In this document: one piece after another, positions 7,676-16,489 of the stretch
Numbering within the stretch: the stretch's first letter is position 1
Layout of the letters: every line of letters begins with the position of its first letter
Source: Nitrosopumilaceae archaeon AB1(1)
Lineage (GTDB): Archaea > Thermoproteota > Nitrososphaeria > Nitrososphaerales > Nitrosopumilaceae
Assembly: GCA_033471095.1 (NCBI GenBank)
Contig: CP136752.1
Span: forward strand, 489,083-535,849
Reading direction: 5' to 3'
DNA length: 46,767 nucleotides
Made by a program: the position numbers and the translations under genes
Notes under the pieces: model-generated
Seen by the model: only the letters and a program-made list of their open reading frames with translations
What the model was told of the DNA's origin: nothing
Database searches by the model: none

Positions 7676-9595
7676 TTGAGCCAGTCAAATTTTGGCGATT
7701 GTAAAAGTTATTCAAAAGGATTTGTAGTGGATCCAAATGATTTATCTAGACACACATACATTTTGGGAGGTAGCGGTTCAGGGAAGACTACTTTGTTGAG
7801 AATTTTATTCAAACATCTAGAGTTGGCAAATGTAAATGATATATTTAAAAGTGCATTCATCTATGTGGATACAAAAGATGATGATGCGATACTATTCCTA
7901 AGACAATGTGAAAAGAATACCTTGAAAAATAATGTTCAGTTTGTAGATATTAGTAGTAGTAATTTTAAATTAAACATATTAGAATTGCCACAGTACTATA
8001 CAGATTGTAATAGTATAGTCTCTAGAATGACAGGACATGTTGTAGATATGTTTAAAGAATATTATTCACAACATCAGACCTTCATTCAAGTAGAACGTAT
8101 CTTAAGATTACTACTACTCATATTATACGCACAATCCGACAAACCCACACTATTAGACTTGTTTGATCTTGTAACTAGATTCAAAAAGTATGGTACAGGT
8201 GAAGTAGACCGATTAATCAGTTTAGGAAAGATTCAGAATGCACAGACTGAGGAGGCATTAACCACACTTGCAGATTTGAGGGCAGATATGTGGTTGCCGA
8301 TATTGAATAGAATTGAGCAATTTACTACAGATCCATACATGAAACAGAGATTTTCAGTCAAGAAATCCTCCATTAATTTTGAGGATATACTTCAGCCTGG
8401 AAAATTTACTATTTTCCAAATAAGTGATACACAAACACCTATTCATGCACACGGTATTGCAATTACCTCTATTGTAATGAAGATTCGGTTTGCTGTACAA
8501 TCACGTGCAGCTATGATACCTGCAGAGGACAGAACTTTGGTCGTTTTAGCATTAGACGAGTTTCAAAAGATACATGATTTAACACTACTATCCACACTAC
8601 TTGCTCAGGCTCGATCATACAATTTAGGGCTAATCCTTTCACATCAAAATACATCTCAGATATCTGCAAAATTATTAGAGAGTATAGCTGGAAATACAGC
8701 AACACAAATCTTTGGTAGAGTATCTGGAATTGATGCTGAACGAATAGCGAAAATTATGGATCCAATGTTTGCAGATATGCTCACAAAACAGATTCCTGTA
8801 CAATCAGATAGAGTGTTTACTGCCAAAATGCGTGATGTAGATAATGAACAGAGCACTCCATTACAGTTTACAGTTCGAGATGAACCATTATTACTTTCAA
8901 GTATTGATGAGGTCAAGACATTATTTGAATCAAGAAATGATAAGGTTGATGAAGATCCACCGATGGTTAGTGAAGGTTCGGATTGGATGCTGCACATTAC
9001 GATTCCATTCTACTCTAAATTAGAGTGGGGAATATTGGTACATTTGGAGAAGAATGTGTCTAATTTGGTCTCTATTGTCAAAGCTACAAAGGTACCTAAA
9101 CGTGAACTTGCAAGTAAGGCATTGACTAATTTGATGGCCAATGAAGTAATCACAGTACGAGAGTCTGGCATGAGAGGTAGAGTGTTTGAGCGTAAATTTG
9201 ATTTAATGCCAGAGCATCGCAAGTTGTTATTTCCAGATAATTTTCGTGATATAGGAACAGCTCAGGATATAGAGATTGTAGCAGGTATGGCAATGTCTTA
9301 CTATATGGAAAAGGGGTATTTTGTTTGTATAGCTAAACAGCACAAGTATAAAACGCATGTATTCAAGACGGATCTTGTTGCATTTGACTATGATAGAAAA
9401 ATATCAATATCCGTTGAGGTAGAATCTAAAGTTGAGGTATCTGGACATCCCGAACAGGTCAGTTTCAATATGAGGAAGTGGAGAGAGATGGGGTTTTCAC
9501 AGTGTCATGTGTGGACAGCATCCAAAGTAATTACAAAATTTGAAGAGGTAGAAGATGATGGTGTTTCTGTATTTTTCGTGGATGTTGAAAAGTGA
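7676..9595 (+). CDS. HerA/VirB4-like ATPase with C-terminal winged-helix and nuclease-like segment
   Basis: A 639-residue P-loop ATPase of the FtsK-HerA superfamily. Walker A is GGSGSGKTT (residues 31-39) and Walker B is VVLALDEFQ (D294, E295). It is followed by an ILSHQNTSQI sensor-like strand and FGRVSGIDAERI. After the ATPase core there is a probable winged helix around KRELASKALTNLMANEVITV. The tail (from about residue 560) has D566 followed by E581-V-E583-S-K585, which looks like a PD-(D/E)xK variant. This is a DNA-pumping ATPase plausibly coupled to a nuclease-like module, as in mobile elements or defence. The start is TTG after a 280-bp AT-rich spacer. A 245-bp piece of this gene is duplicated at 26229-26473. 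Confidence 0.75.
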   Translation: MSQSNFGDCKSYSKGFVVDPNDLSRHTYILGGSGSGKTTLLRILFKHLELANVNDIFKSAFIYVDTKDDDAILFLRQCEKNTLKNNVQFVDISSSNFKLNILELPQYYTDCNSIVSRMTGHVVDMFKEYYSQHQTFIQVERILRLLLLILYAQSDKPTLLDLFDLVTRFKKYGTGEVDRLISLGKIQNAQTEEALTTLADLRADMWLPILNRIEQFTTDPYMKQRFSVKKSSINFEDILQPGKFTIFQISDTQTPIHAHGIAITSIVMKIRFAVQSRAAMIPAEDRTLVVLALDEFQKIHDLTLLSTLLAQARSYNLGLILSHQNTSQISAKLLESIAGNTATQIFGRVSGIDAERIAKIMDPMFADMLTKQIPVQSDRVFTAKMRDVDNEQSTPLQFTVRDEPLLLSSIDEVKTLFESRNDKVDEDPPMVSEGSDWMLHITIPFYSKLEWGILVHLEKNVSNLVSIVKATKVPKRELASKALTNLMANEVITVRESGMRGRVFERKFDLMPEHRKLLFPDNFRDIGTAQDIEIVAGMAMSYYMEKGYFVCIAKQHKYKTHVFKTDLVAFDYDRKISISVEVESKVEVSGHPEQVSFNMRKWREMGFSQCHVWTASKVITKFEEVEDDGVSVFFVDVEK

Positions 9596-9689
9596 GAGAT
9601 TATGAAATAATAAGTATAGGAATGGTTATTCCATATTACAAGTTTTGGGATTTCGTTAGCTATAATATATTCATCTATGATCCTGTTTA

Positions 9690-9960
9690 AACTGTCTATC
9701 TCTTTTTGTAATCTTGTACAATCAAATCATTTGTTTGTAATGGCAATTTGCCAGTTTGGACAAAGTTATCCCTCCATTGATAAAAGCTGGAGTAACATTG
9801 TACTTTATACACAATTCTACAACACTGTTGTTAGTGTAGAGAAATTCAAGAATTATTTGTACCTTGTTTTGGGGTGAAATCCTTTTTTTCATACTCTTTC
9901 TTCCTCCATGATCCAAGATGAGATTATGTATGTGTAAGTGGTCTCATTCTAAAGTGGTCC
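9690..9960 (-). mobile_element. IS3-like insertion sequence, 5' remnant (orfA start and terminal repeat)
   Basis: On the minus strand from an ATG at 9916 the frame reads KKRISPQNKVQIILEFLYTN, SVVELCIKYNVTP, a typical transposase helix-turn-helix. It then shifts by one base: the next frame continues FYQWRDNFVQTGKLPL, completing the motif. Upstream, 9934-9960 is the left terminal repeat, reading GGACCACTTTAGAATGAGAC on the minus strand. The element stops abruptly to the left of this remnant, so it is a dead fragment. Related ends occur at 12711-12736 and 29600-29625. Confidence 0.75.
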
Positions 9961-10032
9961 TCACTATCAGAGGAAAAAATATTTAGAAAAATTTTAGACA
10001 TAAATATCTGAGTAGCTAGATTCCCATAATTT

Positions 10033-10965
10033 TTAAGGTTTTTTAGATAAGACCTTATTAAAATCCTTTTTAATCCTCTCAAGATATAATTTCTTTTTCA
10101 GTGTAAGATAACCGATGGATGTTGGTTCTCGTAATGATAATTTAGTAATAGCTTGCACTTTAATATTTTCTGGCATTAAATTATTTAATGTACTTGAATT
10201 ATCTACATTACCCAAAATAAATCTTTGATCTACTGTTAAATATTCTTTCAATGTTTGTTTGGTAGTAAGATTTTGAATGATTTTCCAAAAATCATTTGGA
10301 CGAAATGGGTTTTTACGCTCTTGTTTTCTCAAATCATGCATACCACGAAAAACCGATTCTCGATCCCCCGTTTTTCCTGCATGAAGAAATTTTTGAATGG
10401 CTGCCGCTTTATCTTGTATTTCTTGAGGCAATTGTATAGCAAATAATTTATTTATATCGACTTTTACATTTACATTTATTTCATCAATTTCTAACTCTGT
10501 CCAAATATTTTCTAATTTTTTAGGATCTTTTAATGATGCATCTAACCAATATTTATCATAATCATCACTCGGATCTCTGTTAATCGAGGGTTTGATGTGT
10601 ACTAAATTCTTTAAACTTTCTTCTTTTATACCTCCCTCCAGTTTTACAAAATAACCATCAGATTTAGGCAATGTTTTTGCATCAAGAATCCACTCATTAT
10701 CAATTAACTTCCATAATGGTTTTAATGAATTAAATACTGCGTCCTGCATTTCAACAATACGAAATCCAGAAAAATTAGGAATTTTTAGTGTTTTATGATT
10801 TTTTCTATAGCCCTCTTCAATGTGAAATGACAGACCTATTTCACACGTTTTATCATTGAAATTTATACACATGGATTTTGTTTCTGGTTTAAAATCAGAA
10901 AAATAGGTTTTGATTGTTTCAAACCATAATACTGGATCAGCAGATATACTAAGTACCATGGTCAA
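10033..10965 (-). CDS. unknown protein, second gene of a two-gene cassette
   Basis: A 310-residue soluble protein with no domain that I recognise. It lacks a signal peptide and membrane segments, and is mixed alpha/beta with many charged residues, ending in a basic helical tail (KKKLYLERIKKDFNKVLSKK). The frame opens with TTG at 10965, and an ATG at 10959 (MVLSISADPVLWFE) is the likelier start. The gene overlaps the 3' end of the upstream gene at 10949, so the pair is co-expressed. It lies between IS remnants, which suggests it came with mobile DNA. No function is assigned. Confidence 0.65.
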   Translation of the reverse strand: MTMVLSISADPVLWFETIKTYFSDFKPETKSMCINFNDKTCEIGLSFHIEEGYRKNHKTLKIPNFSGFRIVEMQDAVFNSLKPLWKLIDNEWILDAKTLPKSDGYFVKLEGGIKEESLKNLVHIKPSINRDPSDDYDKYWLDASLKDPKKLENIWTELEIDEINVNVKVDINKLFAIQLPQEIQDKAAAIQKFLHAGKTGDRESVFRGMHDLRKQERKNPFRPNDFWKIIQNLTTKQTLKEYLTVDQRFILGNVDNSSTLNNLMPENIKVQAITKLSLREPTSIGYLTLKKKLYLERIKKDFNKVLSKKP

Positions 10966-12046
10966 TCCTCATATTTCTAACGTTTTTATATGCTTCATCT
11001 TCATAAACTTTTTCAATTTCTATTGGAATATTCACTTTTAATTGAGCACTCTTACGGTTGTCTCTAATTTCTATATTTCCTGTTAATGGTGGATATAAGT
11101 TTCCTACCAAATCTTCATAATTTATTGTTATATATAACGAGGTTAATTTTGTCTTAAGATTTGCTACTATGTTTGTGCCAGAATCTATCTGTAAATACGC
11201 ACCTATATTTCTTGCAAAAACATCTGTTATTCTTTTTATCATATACCCTTCCATTGTATCATATAACACATTCATAAATTTATCTTGTTGTAGTGTATTA
11301 AGATCCATTAACCAATCTATCGTTTCTTGTGTGATTTCATCATCCTCTTTTAATTCTTTAATAAATTTTTCATCATCTAATCTCTTTTTAAATTTATCAA
11401 GTTCTCGTAAAAGTAGTAATTTATTAATAGTGACTTGATTTGGATTATTTTTTGATGATGTTTCAAATACTCCTTCTCGTAGAAAACCCTGAACTAATTC
11501 ATCTATTACAGTTCTTCCACCTTCCGATACTAATTCTCCACCAATATTTGCCTCAATTCTAATTGAAATATCACCAAATCCTTTGAATCGTAAATGAATG
11601 GGTAATGTGGTTTCCTCTACATCATTTAACGATATGTAATCGGGAATTTGTTCTATTTCTAGATATGGTCTAAACACTCGCACATATACTAGTGCCTCTG
11701 TTTCATCATGATTAGTTTCGATCATCTTTATTTTTATTTCTTTTTGTACAGCTAATTCATCAAAAGGTTTTTTTGATGCAATTGTAACTCCAAAATATTT
11801 TTTTGGGTTTAATTTGGATTCTCCAATTTCAGTTACACATAAAATATTTTCGTCAAAAGTATGTTTATAAACATTAATAAAATCTTTAACTTCAAAACAT
11901 TTTGGAATATTAATTTCAATTTTTGTAAAATTTATGTTTTTGTTGATTTTCACATAGAAAGTAATTTCTTCTGTGGGTAAAACCCATGTTGGTATTTCAG
12001 TTGTAATTTTATCTGATTCGTTTTTATCAATCCCCTTATTCATCAT
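10949..12046 (-). CDS. unknown protein, first gene of a two-gene cassette
   Basis: A 365-residue intact gene of unknown family. The first 170 residues are beta-rich and look like one or two immunoglobulin-like sandwiches (WVLPTEEITFYVKINKN, TLPIHLRFKGFGDISIRIEA). The centre is helical and charged (LLLLRELDKFKKRLDDEKFI), and the end returns to beta strands (LYPPLTGNIEIRDNRKSA). There is no signal peptide, so it is probably cytoplasmic. It starts with ATG at 12046 (a second ATG follows at once) and overlaps the next gene by 11-17 nt. The pair is bracketed by IS3-like remnants. Confidence 0.65.
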   Translation of the reverse strand: MMNKGIDKNESDKITTEIPTWVLPTEEITFYVKINKNINFTKIEINIPKCFEVKDFINVYKHTFDENILCVTEIGESKLNPKKYFGVTIASKKPFDELAVQKEIKIKMIETNHDETEALVYVRVFRPYLEIEQIPDYISLNDVEETTLPIHLRFKGFGDISIRIEANIGGELVSEGGRTVIDELVQGFLREGVFETSSKNNPNQVTINKLLLLRELDKFKKRLDDEKFIKELKEDDEITQETIDWLMDLNTLQQDKFMNVLYDTMEGYMIKRITDVFARNIGAYLQIDSGTNIVANLKTKLTSLYITINYEDLVGNLYPPLTGNIEIRDNRKSAQLKVNIPIEIEKVYEDEAYKNVRNMRIDHGT

Positions 12047-12254
12047 AATCTGTCTATTGATTTAGGTACCAATAACTATTATACTTTTCTTAGCTCTGTA
12101 CATAAATAGATATAACATATTTCAGTATGTATTAATCCTAGAAAGATCAAATCAGACATCATAAAATCTACTGATATATTCAAACTAACTAGACCTAATG
12201 AATTATGAGAGACAGACATTATCTACATTTGATGTGGTAAAGATAGATGATACT

Positions 12255-12736
12255 ATTGTTTCAATGTTGTTCACGTATTTGCAGGGAAATGAATAGAACT
12301 TTTTGATACTACCACTAGTGATGCTGTAGTTGTGAGAGAGGTAAAGGTCATGTCAATACACAAATCAAAGGTAGGCAAACTAGTCATTTGTTCAGACAAT
12401 GGTACACGATATATGAATAGAAAATTTAAAGATACACTAAATGTACTACAAGTCAATCACGAATACATTTGGAATCACATGCCAGAGAAGAATGGTCATG
12501 TGAAATCCTTTCACAAGACACTCAAGAAAGAATATTTGTGGCCGCATGACTTTACGAGTTTCCAGGAAGTCAAAGTTGTACTGTCATCGACATTCATAGA
12601 TTATAATCAGTCTAGGATTCATTCTTCATTGATATATGTAACTCCTAATGAATTTGTAGAGTCATGGAGGGATAGAAACAACTTAGGAAAAGTGTAAAGA
12701 AAAACATGCAAAAAGTGGTCTCAAAATGGAGGGTCC
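12255..12736 (+). mobile_element. IS3-like insertion sequence, 3' remnant (integrase core end and terminal repeat)
   Basis: The open frame (12332-12697, readable from about 12310 as TTSDAVVVREVKV) is the C-terminal rve integrase core of an IS3-type OrfB. It contains KLVICSDNGTRYMNRKFK with the second catalytic Asp and VNHEYIWNHMPEKNGH. The expected catalytic Glu of the NGH-x-E-SFH motif is Lys here (NGHVKSFHKTLKKEYLW), so the protein should be inactive. The right terminal repeat at 12711-12736 is the inverted counterpart of the left ends at 9934-9960 and 29600-29625. The region upstream of 12255 no longer reads as transposase. Confidence 0.8.
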
Positions 12737-12829
12737 GCTCCATAAATTAGATTTTACATGCATACATAATTTCAAACATTGTATACAACATTTACACAGA
12801 TGTCCAGCTCATTATTCATAACTCTCAAT

Positions 12830-13189
12830 CTAATTTTTTCTTGATCTTTTTTTATTACTTTTTCGATCAAACGACTTTATTAAATATTCGTATACATCTT
12901 TAACTAAATTACCTAATATGATGCTAATCATTTCATCAGATAATTTAATATGCATATTTATTGTGATGTCAATAGTAGCTTCAATAGAATATTTTGAATG
13001 AATTAAATGTATACGAGAGGTAATAAGATTTCTATGTACATCTTCACCTATACGTGTTGAAATTTTTCCTAGTTCTTTAGGATCAACAATTACACTAAAA
13101 TTAATATTCTTTTTCACATCATCAATAGGAATATTTTTTATTCTATTTAGAATCAATTTTTCAGCATCAGTTAATGGGATTGAATTCAT
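12830..13189 (-). CDS. hypothetical protein, 119 residues
   Basis: An unrecognised small soluble protein. It begins with ATG at 13189 (MNSIPLTDAEKLILNRIKNI), has a helical opening, a middle of alternating strands (ARS-like pattern around SIEATIDITINMHIKLSD), an amphipathic helix and a strongly basic tail (FDRKSNKKRSRK). No membrane segment or metal motif is seen. It stands alone between an IS remnant and the membrane/HNH gene. Confidence 0.5.
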   Translation of the reverse strand: MNSIPLTDAEKLILNRIKNIPIDDVKKNINFSVIVDPKELGKISTRIGEDVHRNLITSRIHLIHSKYSIEATIDITINMHIKLSDEMISIILGNLVKDVYEYLIKSFDRKSNKKRSRKN

Positions 13190-13339
13190 ATATCGTAAAC
13201 ATGAATTTCTTCAAATTAAACTTTTTGTACAGGATGACCTGTAGATTAAAAAGCAAAGTACTAAATTATTATCTTACGTGTATAAGTTATCGATGAATTG
13301 ACAATACCACATTTAGAAAACAATTTATAGATTTTTACA

Positions 13340-13570
13340 ATGATATTTTTAATGGCAGACGATGAAGAATTTAACGGATTTTTAGTAGTTATTGGATTCG
13401 TGTTTTTCATTATAGTGATATTCGGATTTATTTTAGATATAATAATTGGAATTACACTATTAATTATATGGTTTATTGGTCTCATCATAGCTTTTCGTTG
13501 TCCACATCTGAATCAAATGATACAACAGAAGAATATGACTCAGATGATGAACAACGTTCAGATGATGTAA
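13340..13570 (+). CDS. two-helix membrane fragment, probable N-terminus of the HNH gene
   Basis: Starts MIFLMADDEEFNG and then runs through two very hydrophobic helices (GFLVVIGFVFFIIVIFGFIL and IIIGITLLIIWFIGLIIAF). After about residue 52 the sequence becomes a Gln/Met/Asn-rich read-through of the neighbouring frame (MIQQKNMTQMMNN), which is the out-of-frame reading of the HNH gene's acidic linker. The natural product is therefore probably one membrane-anchored HNH protein broken by a -1-type indel near 13490. Confidence 0.5.
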   Translation: MIFLMADDEEFNGFLVVIGFVFFIIVIFGFILDIIIGITLLIIWFIGLIIAFRCPHLNQMIQQKNMTQMMNNVQMM

Positions 13571-13779
13571 AAAATACTCTTTATGGTAAACAAGCAGGTA
13601 TTTGTAATGGTTGCAGAAATCATTATCGAATTAAAGATTTAGAAGTGGATCATGTAAAACCTAAATCTCGTGGTGGTAGAGATGTTGATGATAATTTACA
13701 ATTATTATGTGGAAGTTGTAATAGAATCAAAGGAGGTCGTGATATGAAATATTTGAGAGATAATTTACGAAAGGATTAG
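13468..13779 (+). CDS. HNH endonuclease domain protein
   Basis: The C-terminal half is a clear HNH (beta-beta-alpha metal) nuclease with a zinc-holding pair of CxxC motifs: CNGCRNHYRIKDLEVDHVK, then DDNLQLLCGSCNRIKGG. The catalytic His is in VDHVKP and the Asn in DDNLQLL. The stretch before it is an acidic, disordered-looking linker (SESNDTTEEYDSDDEQ). The ATG at 13468 falls inside the overlapping membrane frame, so it may not be the ancestral start. Expected activity is DNA cleavage or nicking in restriction or a mobile element. Confidence 0.75.
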   Translation: MVYWSHHSFSLSTSESNDTTEEYDSDDEQRSDDVKNTLYGKQAGICNGCRNHYRIKDLEVDHVKPKSRGGRDVDDNLQLLCGSCNRIKGGRDMKYLRDNLRKD

Positions 13780-13976
13780 AAATAACATGAATTGGAAATA
13801 TGACCAATTTTTGTTCATAGATTTAAGTAGAAAATTTATTGTGCCTGTCCACAGATAACTTAATAGCACTGATTAGTCTAATCTTGAATATACCTACATA
13901 ATGAGCAAGTCCATATAACTTGACAATACCTATTTTAACAGCATTAATAAAATATTAGATATTAACTACAAATATG

Positions 13977-14399
13977 CCTAAAAAGAAAATAGTAGCCCCC
14001 TATCAGGCGGTCTAGACAGCCAGTTAGCAGTAAAAATGATGCAAAAGTAGGGATTTGATGTGTCTGCCGTAGCAATCAAGACACCATTCTGTGACTTTGA
14101 TTGTGGGAGAGGTTGTGGATTCGAAATTAGAGAGCGCTCAGAACTAGGTGTTGATCTAAAAACAGTATACCTGGGAGATGAATATATCAAAATGCTAAAA
14201 AATCCAAAACATAGAAGAGGTGCAGGTTATAATCCTTGTATTGATTGTCGTTCCATGATGTTTGATGTAACAAAGAAACACATGGAAGAGATTGGTGCAG
14301 AGTTTATCATATCCGGAGAAGTACTAGGTCAAAGACCCATGAGCCAACACGGTCAAGCGCTTGGAGTAATAGAGAAAGATTCAGATCTAAAGGGCAAAG
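13977..14399 (+). pseudogene. broken copy 1 of the PP-loop tRNA-thiolation-like ATPase gene
   Basis: Nearly identical at DNA level to the start of the intact gene at 31064. The copy begins at an ATG near 13976, loses one base in the PP-loop region (GTAGCCCC versus GTAGCCCTCC), has CAG to TAG at about 14048 and lacks one codon after the RERSE segment. It then stops matching at about 14399, where an IS110-like transposase remnant begins. The open stretch from 14060 covers the Cys-rich part (CDFDCGRGCGFE, NPCIDCRSMMFD). The 5' flank matches the flank of copy 2 at 25640, not that of the intact gene, so copies 1 and 2 share a duplication history. Confidence 0.85.
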
Positions 14400-14822
14400 A
14401 TATTGTTGACAATGCCTGGAATTAGTTTTACAACTGCCGCAATAATAATTTCTGAAATTGCAGATATCAAAAGATTTTCTACTCCAGCAAAATTGGTTGC
14501 GTATGCAGGACTTGCTCCATCACACAGAGATAGTGCAAATGTACACAAAGGAGGCAGTATAACAAAGAGAGGTTCCACTTGGTTACGTAATGCGTTAGTA
14601 GAATCTGCAACGACTACGGTATGTCTCAATGATAGAATAAAATCATTCTATACTCGTATTGCCAAACGACGTGGAAAGCAAAAAGCTGAGAGTAGCTGCT
14701 GCAAGACAAATGTTGGAGATTATCTGGTACATGTTGAATGATATGAAAGAGTATAGAACGCAAAATACTGACTTGACATCAAAAAAATTTAAAAAGATGA
14801 AAAAGAAAGCACAATTGTCCTG
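14400..14822 (+). mobile_element. IS110-family transposase, C-terminal remnant
   Basis: The frame from 14403 reads MPGISFTTAAIIISEIADIK, FSTPAKLVAYAGLAPS, ITKRGSTWLRNALVESATT, the transposase_20 domain of IS110/IS1111 elements. Near 14690 a one-base insertion breaks the frame. The correct reading resumes as LRVAAARQMLEIIWYMLNDM and runs to a stop at about 14822. The N-terminal DEDD catalytic domain is absent and the left end is fused directly to the PP-loop pseudogene. Confidence 0.8.
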
Positions 14823-15019
14823 ATTCAGCTAAAGTCACAAAGTATGGTCCACGAGAAAAGTGGTAACGAGTTAATATGGGAGAACCCAAGAAAGAACTAA
14901 TAAATTAAAAAAACTAGGTATGAAATAGATTCACAGGTTTATCTCCAGTAATAAACATCGCTCCAACTAGTATGAGAATAGGATCCTTATCCTGTTTTAT
15001 CTTCTGTTTTACCTCTTTT

Positions 15020-16489
15020 TCAATGCCTACCCTTTCTGCTATCTTTTTGATCTCTGTTCATTATATCTGCCACGTTCTTGGTTTTATCATATTCTTTTAA
15101 CAGATCTGATATGTTATTTTCCCATGCCTTTAGATCAGGTGAATCTGTTATTTCAAAGACAGATCCTCCCTCTTTTTCTGAAACTTTCCCATCACTTACT
15201 GCCTCCATTATAATACCTTGTATTTTCTCAATGTTCTTTCTGTAAGTATTTGATGTTTGACGTAGTCTATTTGCTGCATCTGCGTCTATACTTTTTTTAT
15301 AAATTATGGCATTCCTGGCAAGCTTGTCGATCTCTAATAGTTCTGCAAACGATCTACTATAATGGTTATCATCCATCGGCATATATTTGGGCGTGTCATC
15401 AACACAGGCAGTATGTTTGAATGCGTCAGAGTCTTCTATAACTTCTGCCTTTCTAGTAGAATAATCAAATAGCACAGAATGGAACTGTCTCTGTGGTTTT
15501 TCTTGAATGTATGATATAATTACTATATCTCCATGCATGTTCTTACCACTTCTGCGTCCCATCGGAATCTTCATCATCTCTTCTATTCCAGTCTTTTTCA
15601 CATACTGGTTTATCTCGTTAAGTGGTGATACTAGTGGCATTAGGTCTGATTCTCGTTCAAGCTTTTCTCTCACGTCTGTTACAGAATCTTCTGACTTTGA
15701 TGCCCCTGCAAATATCCGTATCCTATTGGCATCAGTTCCGTTGAACTGCTTTGGTGTGGTCTCTGCACCAAGAATTGAGGTATCTAGTCCAATTACATCA
15801 TTTATGGTCTCTATTTTACCCAAAAGCTTACCCATGAGTTTTAGTATTTTATCAAGGCTTTTCTCTGGATAACATTCTCTAGAGCGTACCGTATCAAAGG
15901 TGCTAGTTAGTCTATCTATTCTCCCAATTCTCTGTACTATTCGCATAGGATTCCATGGCAAATCATAATTTATTACATAATTACAGTCTTGCAGGTTCTG
16001 ACCCTCTGCTAACACCTCCGTTGATATAAGAATGTCTGCCGTCTGCTCTGGCATTGTCTCATCATCATCCATATTTGCTTTTGGAGAGAACTCTTGTATC
16101 ATCTTCTGTCGAGTCTCTTTTTTGACATCTCCTGTGATTAACAATATCTTTTTGTTTCCAAATTTTTCCATCATCTTTTTCTTGATATGATTAGCAGTCA
16201 CTGTATACTCTGTGAATATGAGTACCTTTCTGCTCTCATTTTTCAATGCGCCATCAATCATTATCTTTTCTGCAACAGCATCGAATTTTTTATCAAATGG
16301 TAAAATTTCTTCAATTCCTTTCTGATATTCTCTTAGAATACGTAGATCCTCTGTTAAATCCTCTTTCATCTGTACTGTATCATAGTTTACTGCAGGTTCT
16401 GTTGGAAGCTTTTCTATTGCGCTTACAAAGAACTCATCCCTATCATTTCCATCATCTTCTCCATCTGTCTGCCTCTTCCATTTTGCCAT
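15020..16489 (-). CDS. SNF2-type helicase, C-terminal half (frameshifted)
   Basis: The second RecA-like lobe of a SNF2/DEAD superfamily ATPase. It contains KVLIFTEYTVTANHIKKKM, DILISTEVLAEGQNLQDC, INYDLPWNPMRIVQRIGRID (motifs V and VI) and a long C-terminal extension. Its first residues overlap the end of the N-terminal half (16452-17540) by 38 nt in another frame, around a GA-rich stretch near 16455-16480, which fits a one-base indel in one original gene of about 850 residues. ATG at 16489 could in principle restart translation. The gene ends a PLD-helicase-methylase cluster. Confidence 0.8.
   Translation of the reverse strand: MAKWKRQTDGEDDGNDRDEFFVSAIEKLPTEPAVNYDTVQMKEDLTEDLRILREYQKGIEEILPFDKKFDAVAEKIMIDGALKNESRKVLIFTEYTVTANHIKKKMMEKFGNKKILLITGDVKKETRQKMIQEFSPKANMDDDETMPEQTADILISTEVLAEGQNLQDCNYVINYDLPWNPMRIVQRIGRIDRLTSTFDTVRSRECYPEKSLDKILKLMGKLLGKIETINDVIGLDTSILGAETTPKQFNGTDANRIRIFAGASKSEDSVTDVREKLERESDLMPLVSPLNEINQYVKKTGIEEMMKIPMGRRSGKNMHGDIVIISYIQEKPQRQFHSVLFDYSTRKAEVIEDSDAFKHTACVDDTPKYMPMDDNHYSRSFAELLEIDKLARNAIIYKKSIDADAANRLRQTSNTYRKNIEKIQGIIMEAVSDGKVSEKEGGSVFEITDSPDLKAWENNISDLLKEYDKTKNVADIMNRDQKDSRKGRH

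Noticed and set aside
9690-12736. One complete IS3 element from 9690 to 12736
   Set aside because: The two remnants have opposite orientation and both outer ends point to the right, so they belong to different insertions and the genes between are not transposase.
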